DNA of 10,956 nucleotides. It comes from SLRI01 sp964576715 (GTDB lineage: Bacteria; Pseudomonadota; Alphaproteobacteria; Geminicoccales; Geminicoccaceae). Position 1 is the first letter of the stretch. Every line of letters starts with the position of its first letter. This document shows positions 6,408-10,956 of this stretch, in pieces. The DNA is taken from contig CAZNWE010000110.1 in the NCBI GenBank assembly GCA_964576715.1, forward strand, positions 1-10,956. Reading direction: 5' to 3'. The notes beneath the pieces were generated by a model, which saw only the letters and a list, made by a program, of their open reading frames with translations, was not told the origin of the DNA and searched no databases. The translations under genes were made by a program, and so were the position numbers.

Positions 6408-7328
6408 TCAGTCGCCCGCGGCAACGGCTGCAGCCAGAACGCCCGCCTGCAACGCTTCCTCGCGGATCAACGAGGCCACCCGGGCCGGCACCTCCTCGTG
6501 GGCCAGATGGCCGAGGCGCTCGAGCGTCACGATACGGGCTGCCGGCACCAGCGTCCTGACACGCTGCGCGTTGGAGGGTGGCACGGTGCGGTCGTAGGCG
6601 CCGACCACCAGCAGCAGGCGGCAGGGCAACGCCGGCAGATCGCGGGCGATCGGCGCCAAATCCCATGCCGCCATCATGCCGAGCGCACCGGCGACATGAC
6701 GGTGATCGCCAGCCAGACGGCCGTAGAGCGCCACGCCGGCCGCATCGAGGGTCGAGCCGGTGTTGCCGACCAGCCGGTCCAACACCTCCGGTCTGCGGGC
6801 ACGGCTAGCGAAGAGGCGCGGCACGAAGGGATTGACCGCCATGAACTGTGCCACCGGCCGGAAGACCTTGCCGGCGACGCCTTTGAACGGCAGGAAAGCG
6901 CCATTGAGGCTGACGAGCGAGCCTGGCGCGACCAGCCCGTCGACGCACATCCGAACAAGAATGGCGGCCCCGGCCGAATGCCCGACAACGATCGCCGGGG
7001 CGGCGTCGAGCCTCCGCAACAACTCGGCAATCGCTCGCGCCATTGCCGGCAACGACAGGCGGTGCAGGGCCGGCTTGCTGGTGAAGCCGTGGCCCGGCAG
7101 GTCCATGGCAACGACGCGAAAATCGCGGGCGAGCAGTGGCGCGAGGTCGCGCCAGGAATGGGTCGCGGCCCCGGTGCCGTGGATCAGGAGGACGACCGGT
7201 CGCCCGGCCCCGCAGCCCATCTCCTGCACATGCCAAATGAGCCCGGCCGCCTCGACGAAGCGGCTGGCATCCCGGTTCGGCCAATCCTCGCCGAGCTCGG
7301 CCAACAGCCGCTCATGCCGGCCGGGCAT
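6408..7328 (-). CDS. bchO: Alpha/beta hydrolase-fold protein BchO, bacteriochlorophyll synthesis cluster
   Basis: This 306-residue alpha/beta hydrolase belongs to the family encoded beside magnesium chelatase in purple bacteria and named BchO (putative magnesium chelatase accessory protein). Its biochemical role is not established. Visible parts are the oxyanion stretch HGTG (50-53), the nucleophile elbow GHSAG with S118, a likely acid D246 in GAYDRTVP, and a likely catalytic histidine H274 in LGHLAHEE. The triad therefore appears complete. The ATG (7328-7326) lies two bases after the bchD stop, which argues for coupled translation. The frame stays open much further upstream, but that stretch is antisense-frame noise inside bchD. 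The DLPGHG and LNGAFLPF stretches also fit BchO. Confidence is high for fold and name, low for the reaction. Confidence 0.92.
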   Translation of the reverse strand: MPGRHERLLAELGEDWPNRDASRFVEAAGLIWHVQEMGCGAGRPVVLLIHGTGAATHSWRDLAPLLARDFRVVAMDLPGHGFTSKPALHRLSLPAMARAIAELLRRLDAAPAIVVGHSAGAAILVRMCVDGLVAPGSLVSLNGAFLPFKGVAGKVFRPVAQFMAVNPFVPRLFASRARRPEVLDRLVGNTGSTLDAAGVALYGRLAGDHRHVAGALGMMAAWDLAPIARDLPALPCRLLLVVGAYDRTVPPSNAQRVRTLVPAARIVTLERLGHLAHEEVPARVASLIREEALQAGVLAAAVAAGD

Positions 7329-7330
7329 CG

Positions 7331-9172
7331 TCAGCCGGCCGCCCGGAGGCCGGCCGTGCCGGCCTTGACCGCCATCGACAGGGTCTGCGCGTCCGCCCGA
7401 GGCAGTGCCAGATACCGCGCCGCCATCACTGCCGCCAGTTCCCGCGCCTGGGGCTGCGGCCGCGCCGAGGTGTCGACGAAGAGGGTGGTGAGCCCCGCCA
7501 GACGAACCGCCTGCGCTGCCTTGGTGGCGTCCGCCTCGGCTGACTGTCGTCGTGGCTGGCCATCCCGAGCGATATTGCCGCGGCCGTCGGAGAGCAGCAG
7601 GACGATCGGTGTCTGGCCCTTGCGCGTCACTGCCTCGGCCAGCGCCACCGCGGCATCGAGCCCCGCCGCGAGCGGCGTGCCGCCACCGCCCGGCAGCCCG
7701 GCGAGCGCGCGCTTGGCCCGGGTGAGCGAGCGGGTCGGCGGCAGCAGCAGTTCGGCGCCGGCACCGCGAAAGGCGATCAGTGCCACCGACTCGCGCCGGA
7801 CGTAGCAGTCGGCGAGCAGCAGCTCGACGGCCCCCTTGGCCTCGGCGAGCCGCGCGAAAGCGGTCGAGCCCGAAGCGTCGACGACGAAGATCACCGTGGT
7901 CTCGGTCCGCTGCTTGAAGCGGGTCACGCGGAGATCGTCGGGCCGGACTTCGACCCGGCGCGCTCCCTGGGCGGTTTCGCCCGGCACCCGCTCGCGGCGA
8001 CGCAGCGGCTGCCAGGGGGCCGCCGTCCTGAGCGTGTCGACCAGGGCCAAGCGGTTGCCGCCGCGCGGGTCGCCTCGCCGCGCCCCCAGGGGCCGGCCAC
8101 GCCGCTTCGCCTTCTGCAGCTGGCCGGCCTTGCCCGCCGCCCGCGCCGGGCCGCGGCGATTGCCCTGCAGCTGCAGCGTTGCCAACAATCCGGGCGGGAT
8201 CGCCGCCGCGGCGGCGGCCAGGATGATCTCGTCGAGCTCGGGCATCGCCTCGGGTTGGGGCTGCTGCGTCTCGCTCTCGGGCGGCGCGTCCGGCGGTGGT
8301 TGATCGGCTGGCGGCTGATCCGGTGGCGATGCTTCGTCCGGCTGCTCGCTCTCGGGCGGTGCCGGTACCTGCGTCGCTCGCGGCGCCAGCACCAGGGCAG
8401 CCGCGAGCCGCGCCTCGGCCTCGCCGACCGCGGGCCTGGCTTCGAGGGCGGCGGCGGCCCGGGCGACCCTCATCGACAAGAGCACGGCGCGAAGCGACTC
8501 GATGCCGAGGGCTATGGCGGTCGATGTCAGGCCTCGGATGATCGCCTCGTCGATCATCGTGGCCGTCAATCGACCCCGCGCCTCGACGATCGACCGCCCG
8601 CCCTCGTCGGCGATCGCAGCCTCGGCCAAAAGGGCGATGCGCGGGGCGATCGGGGCGAGATCGAGGCGAAACGCCAGTCGGTCGGCAAGTGCCGCCGCCA
8701 CCGCCTCGTCCTCGGCGATCCCTTCGTCCAGGGCGATCACGCCGAACCGTGCCGGGTGGCGCAGGGTCAACCCGTCGCGCTCGACCAGCACCGTCCCCTG
8801 GTCCATGGCCGCGGTGACAGCGGCGACGGTGGCACTGGCCAGCCGCTCGGCCATGGCCAGGACCAACGATCCGCCATCCGCTGCCGCCAGCAGCCCGTGC
8901 TCGGCCACCGGCCGCCCCGCGGCCAGCGTCGCCGCAAGGTCGAGCCCGCCGAGCAGCCGGTCCTCGCCGACATGCAGCGGCACCCGAACCCATGGTGTCG
9001 CGTCCGGCAACAAGGCGCGCAACGCCTTGAGCCAGAGGTCGCGCACCGGCCCCGCCTGGCTCTTGAGGATCGCCCCGCCGATCCCGGCCGGATCGACCGC
9101 GAGCAACCGAGCGGCCAGAAGCGCCAGCTCGAGCCGCTCTGCACCGCCCGCCTCGGGGTCCGCATCGCTCAC
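7331..9172 (-). CDS. bchD: Magnesium chelatase subunit D (BchD)
   Basis: This is the D subunit of the ATP-dependent chelatase that inserts Mg2+ into protoporphyrin IX, the first committed step of bacteriochlorophyll synthesis. It has 613 residues, within the usual BchD range. The N-terminal AAA+-like domain (about 1-255) is degenerate, with no GxxGxGKS Walker A. A Pro/Glu/Gln-rich linker follows (about 270-312), then a basic stretch (about 338-412). The C-terminal integrin-I/von Willebrand A domain has an intact MIDAS: DASGS (432-436), T499 in GGGGTP and D529 in SDG. The start is the GTG at 9172, whose GTGA overlaps the bchI stop. It gives MSDADPEAGG and then the expected LLAVDPAGIGG block. 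The frame continues open upstream inside bchI, but that part is non-coding. BchD scaffolds the BchI ring and bridges it to BchH, which is not in this window. Confidence 0.95.
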   Translation of the reverse strand: MSDADPEAGGAERLELALLAARLLAVDPAGIGGAILKSQAGPVRDLWLKALRALLPDATPWVRVPLHVGEDRLLGGLDLAATLAAGRPVAEHGLLAAADGGSLVLAMAERLASATVAAVTAAMDQGTVLVERDGLTLRHPARFGVIALDEGIAEDEAVAAALADRLAFRLDLAPIAPRIALLAEAAIADEGGRSIVEARGRLTATMIDEAIIRGLTSTAIALGIESLRAVLLSMRVARAAAALEARPAVGEAEARLAAALVLAPRATQVPAPPESEQPDEASPPDQPPADQPPPDAPPESETQQPQPEAMPELDEIILAAAAAAIPPGLLATLQLQGNRRGPARAAGKAGQLQKAKRRGRPLGARRGDPRGGNRLALVDTLRTAAPWQPLRRRERVPGETAQGARRVEVRPDDLRVTRFKQRTETTVIFVVDASGSTAFARLAEAKGAVELLLADCYVRRESVALIAFRGAGAELLLPPTRSLTRAKRALAGLPGGGGTPLAAGLDAAVALAEAVTRKGQTPIVLLLSDGRGNIARDGQPRRQSAEADATKAAQAVRLAGLTTLFVDTSARPQPQARELAAVMAARYLALPRADAQTLSMAVKAGTAGLRAAG

Positions 9173-10197
9173 GACCCGAACAGCTCCTCGATCGCCCGCT
9201 CGACCCGTACGGTAGAGCCCGCCTCGTCGAGCGGATTGCGCCGCAGTCGATGCCGCAAGGCGGTGGGCGCCACCCGCTTGAGCTGGCTTTCGCCCACCTC
9301 GTCCACCGCGTCGAGCGCCGCCAGGGCCCGGGCGGCGCGGATCAGGGTCAGCTCGCCCCGGAGCCCGTCCGTGCCCAGGGCCATGCACAGCCGGGCCGCA
9401 CGCTCCAGCGTCTCGTCCGGCACCGCGACCGACGGCAAATGCGCCCTGGCCTTGGCGAGGCGGCGGCGCAGCTTGGCCTCGGCCTTGGCCCACTCGGCGG
9501 TGAACGCCGCCGGATCGCGCTCGAAGGCATCCCGCCGGCGAACCACGTCGATGCGCGTCTCGAGATCCTTGGGCGTGGTCACCTCGACCGAGAGCCCGAA
9601 CCGATCGAGCAGCTGCGGCCGGAGCTCGCCCTCCTCCGGGTTGCCGCTGCCGACCAGCACGAACCGCGCCTGATGCCGGATCGACAGCCCCTCGCGCTCG
9701 ACCACGTTCTCGCCCGAGGCGGCGACATCGAGCAAAAGATCGACCAGATGGTCCTCGAGCAGATTGGCCTCGTCGATATAGAGAAAGCCGCGATGCGCCC
9801 GCGCCAGCAGGCCCGGCTCGAACGTCTTCTCGCCGTGGCTCAGCGCCCGTTCGAGATCCAAGGCACCCACCACCCGGTCCTCGGTCGCCCCCAATGGCAG
9901 GTCGACCACCGGAACCGGCACTTTCTGCACCTTCGCCGGCTTCTGCCCGTTCTTCAACCGGCAGCCATCGGCGCAGGCCTCGGGCGCCGCCTCGGGATCA
10001 CAGTTGTAGCGGCAGCCCGCCACCACCGCCATCGGCGGCAGCAGTGCCGCCAGGGCACGGACCGCCGTCGACTTGCCGGTGCCGCGATCCCCGAACACCA
10101 GGACGCCGCCGATCGCCGGCTCGATCGCCGCGATCAGGATCGCCGTCTTCATCTCGTCCTGGCCGACAATCGCCGAGAAGGGAAACGCTACCGCCAT
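9169..10197 (-). CDS. bchI: Magnesium chelatase ATPase subunit I (BchI)
   Basis: This is the AAA+ motor of Mg-protoporphyrin chelatase, 342 residues. Motifs present: Walker A GDRGTGKST (36-44), Walker B FLYIDEAN (138-145), sensor-1 asparagine N186 in GSGNPEEG, arginine finger R199 in LLDRF and sensor-2 R280 in DGLRGEL. R199 and R280 correspond, with a constant offset of nine, to R208 and R289 of the Rhodobacter capsulatus protein. Four cysteines (62, 66, 75, 79) cluster after Walker A, which is worth noting. The ATG at 10197 was chosen because MAVAFPFSAIVGQ is where family similarity begins. An in-frame ATG at 10362 would add 55 low-complexity residues and overlap idi. It heads the bchIDO operon and diverges from idi. 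Confidence 0.96.
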   Translation of the reverse strand: MAVAFPFSAIVGQDEMKTAILIAAIEPAIGGVLVFGDRGTGKSTAVRALAALLPPMAVVAGCRYNCDPEAAPEACADGCRLKNGQKPAKVQKVPVPVVDLPLGATEDRVVGALDLERALSHGEKTFEPGLLARAHRGFLYIDEANLLEDHLVDLLLDVAASGENVVEREGLSIRHQARFVLVGSGNPEEGELRPQLLDRFGLSVEVTTPKDLETRIDVVRRRDAFERDPAAFTAEWAKAEAKLRRRLAKARAHLPSVAVPDETLERAARLCMALGTDGLRGELTLIRAARALAALDAVDEVGESQLKRVAPTALRHRLRRNPLDEAGSTVRVERAIEELFGS

Positions 10198-10303
10198 GAC
10201 CCACCCGGCTCTGCCCGAACACCCGTCACCACCTCGCCCTCCACTGCCCGTCAAAACGCCCTTCCTTGACTCCCCGAAGACCGCTGTGTCAACGTGGGCA
10301 GGC
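10198..10303. promoter_or_regulatory. Divergent bchI / idi promoter region
   Basis: This 106-bp gap between opposite gene starts must hold promoters in both directions unless idi is read from further upstream. It has TTGACT on the + strand (10266-10271), and on the - strand TTGACA (10292-10287) and TTGACG (10252-10247), all resembling -35 elements. The first two form an inverted repeat TTGAC-N17-GTCAA. I could not find convincing -10 elements at 16-18 bases. I also found no TGT-N12-ACA site (PpsR/CrtJ) and no FnrL-type TTGAT-N4-ATCAA site. Confidence 0.4.
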
Positions 10304-10864
10304 ATGAACGGGACGATACGCAGCATGCGGCACACCGCGACGCGTGAGTTCGAGCAGCTCATCCTCGTCGACCAGGACGACCGGGCGGTCGGCGTCGAGG
10401 AAAAGCACGAGGCCCACCGCCAGGGCGCCCTGCACCGCGCCTTCTCCGTCCTCGTCTACGACGACGCCGGCCGCTGGCTGCTGCAGCGCCGGGCCTTGAC
10501 CAAGTACCACTCGGGCGGCCTCTGGACCAACGCGGCTTGCGGCCACCCCCGCCCCGACGAAGCCACCGAAGCCGCCGCCGCCCGCCGCCTCATGGAAGAG
10601 CTGCGCTTCACGACCGAGCTCACCTTCGTCACCAAGGTCCTCTACCACGCCCCCCTCGACCACGGCATGACCGAGCACGAAATCGTCTCCGTCTATACCG
10701 GCCGCTACCAGGGCCCCGTCGACCCCGACCCCGGCGAAGCCGACGCCGTCCGCTGGATCGAGCCCGATGCGCTCGCCAGGGACATGCAGGACCACCCCGA
10801 GCGCTACACCGTCTGGTTCCGGAAATACGTCACCGAGCTCTGGACGACGCTCAACGCGGCTTGA
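10304..10864 (+). CDS. idi: Isopentenyl-diphosphate delta-isomerase, type 1
   Basis: This enzyme interconverts isopentenyl and dimethylallyl diphosphate in the cytoplasm, the starter supply for the bacteriochlorophyll tail, carotenoids and quinones. It has 186 residues from the ATG at 10304, or 179 from the ATG at 10325. Neither has a strong ribosome-binding site, and family length allows either. Active-site residues, in the longer numbering, match E. coli Idi: catalytic C79 in NAACGHP; metal histidines H38, H44 and H81; E124 and E126 in TEHEIV. The Nudix-like segment starts at GHPRPDEATE (80-89). LHRAFSVLVYDD, QRRALTKYHSGGLWTN and HPERYTVWF are family hallmarks. It diverges from bchI. idi is also near bchIDO in the Rhodobacter capsulatus photosynthesis cluster, which supports a role in pigment synthesis. 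Confidence 0.94.
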   Translation: MNGTIRSMRHTATREFEQLILVDQDDRAVGVEEKHEAHRQGALHRAFSVLVYDDAGRWLLQRRALTKYHSGGLWTNAACGHPRPDEATEAAAARRLMEELRFTTELTFVTKVLYHAPLDHGMTEHEIVSVYTGRYQGPVDPDPGEADAVRWIEPDALARDMQDHPERYTVWFRKYVTELWTTLNAA

Positions 10865-10877
10865 GGGAGAGACAGGG

Positions 10878-10920
10878 AAGGGGAGGCTGGCCTCCCCTTC
10901 GACCCCACCGGAATTTTTGG
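10878..10920. repeat. Hairpin plus AATTTTTGG repeat downstream of idi
   Basis: AAGGGGAGG (10878-10886) pairs perfectly with CCTCCCCTT (10891-10899) around a 4-base CTGG loop. It is followed by CGACCCCACCGGAATTTTTGG. The order of C-rich hairpin, CCCC block and AATTTT-GG mirrors the centre-left of the element between ugpE and ugpC (3637-3664). The right-hand hairpin of that element is missing or diverged here. It may act as the idi transcript end; the T-run comes 14 bases after the stem, so it is not a textbook Rho-independent terminator. Confidence 0.55.
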
Positions 10921-10932
10921 CGTTGGAGGCGC

Positions 10933-10956
10933 TCAGTCGTCGAGCTTGGCGAGACG
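10933..10956 (-). CDS. Possible 3' end of a convergent gene (7 codons)
   Basis: Read on the minus strand from the window edge, the last bases give RLAKLDD and then TGA (10935-10933). The stop sits just beyond the repeat that follows idi, where the end of a convergent gene would be expected. Seven codons are far too few to name a product or to prove coding. Confidence 0.25.
   Translation of the reverse strand, partial: RLAKLDD

Noticed and set aside
7329..8993. Upstream extension of the bchO frame inside bchD
   Set aside because: The sequence is Arg/Gly-rich with no motif; the hydrolase begins at the ATG two bases after the bchD stop.
8255..9673. A 472-codon + strand frame across bchD and bchI
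   Set aside because: It is antisense to two genes with intact catalytic motifs, and has no motif of its own.
10196..10303. A longer Idi starting from an ATG at 10196 or further upstream
   Set aside because: The added residues are Pro-rich, overlap the bchI start, and exceed family length; similarity begins near 10340.
10198..10303. PpsR/CrtJ (TGT-N12-ACA) or FnrL sites controlling bchI
   Set aside because: Every TGT in the gap was checked; none has ACA at the right spacing, and no TTGAT-N4-ATCAA was seen.
10198..10362. A longer BchI starting from an ATG at 10362
   Set aside because: It would overlap the idi coding region head to head and add Gly/Arg-rich residues outside the family alignment.

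Overview
The window is high-GC DNA, roughly two thirds G+C by eye, with codon use of the alphaproteobacterial kind. It carries magnesium-chelatase genes for bacteriochlorophyll synthesis (bchI, bchD, bchO) and a type 1 isopentenyl-diphosphate isomerase gene. The source is therefore most likely a purple or aerobic anoxygenic phototrophic alphaproteobacterium, perhaps of Rhodospirillales type. The species cannot be named from the sequence.

Layout. Bases 1-378 are the 3' end of an ABC-transporter ATPase gene resembling ynjD. A near-perfect Pho box (382-399) starts three bases after its stop. It is followed by ugpB-ugpA-ugpE-ugpC (479-4820, + strand), a complete sn-glycerol-3-phosphate / glycerophosphodiester importer in the order seen in rhizobia. 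Two secondary-structure elements divide this operon. A perfect 13-bp hairpin lies between ugpB and ugpA. A 70-bp compound palindrome, whose right half looks like a Rho-independent terminator, lies between ugpE and ugpC. Next comes a membrane-anchored, coiled-coil M23 (LytM-type) metallopeptidase gene (4898-6247, + strand). No ugpQ follows ugpC.

From 6408 to 10197 the minus strand carries a tight bchI-bchD-bchO operon, transcribed leftward, with a 4-base overlap and then a 2-base gap. BchI and BchD are the AAA+ subunits of Mg-protoporphyrin chelatase. BchO is an alpha/beta-hydrolase-fold protein traditionally encoded with them. idi diverges from bchI (10304-10864, + strand) across about 106 bp that holds facing TTGAC motifs. 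A hairpin-plus-AATTTTTGG repeat related to the ugpE/ugpC palindrome follows idi. The last 24 bases could be the 3' end of a convergent minus-strand gene.

How it works together. The left half is phosphate-scavenging transport, probably under PhoB control. The right half is the edge of a photosynthesis gene cluster: chelatase subunits that commit protoporphyrin to bacteriochlorophyll, plus the isomerase that supplies dimethylallyl diphosphate for the phytyl tail and carotenoids. I see no mobile element, CRISPR array, tRNA or rRNA, and no clearly novel multi-gene system. The items most worth a second look are the regulatory and repeat structures (Pho box, intercistronic hairpin, compound palindrome, facing TTGAC motifs) and a cysteine cluster in BchI.
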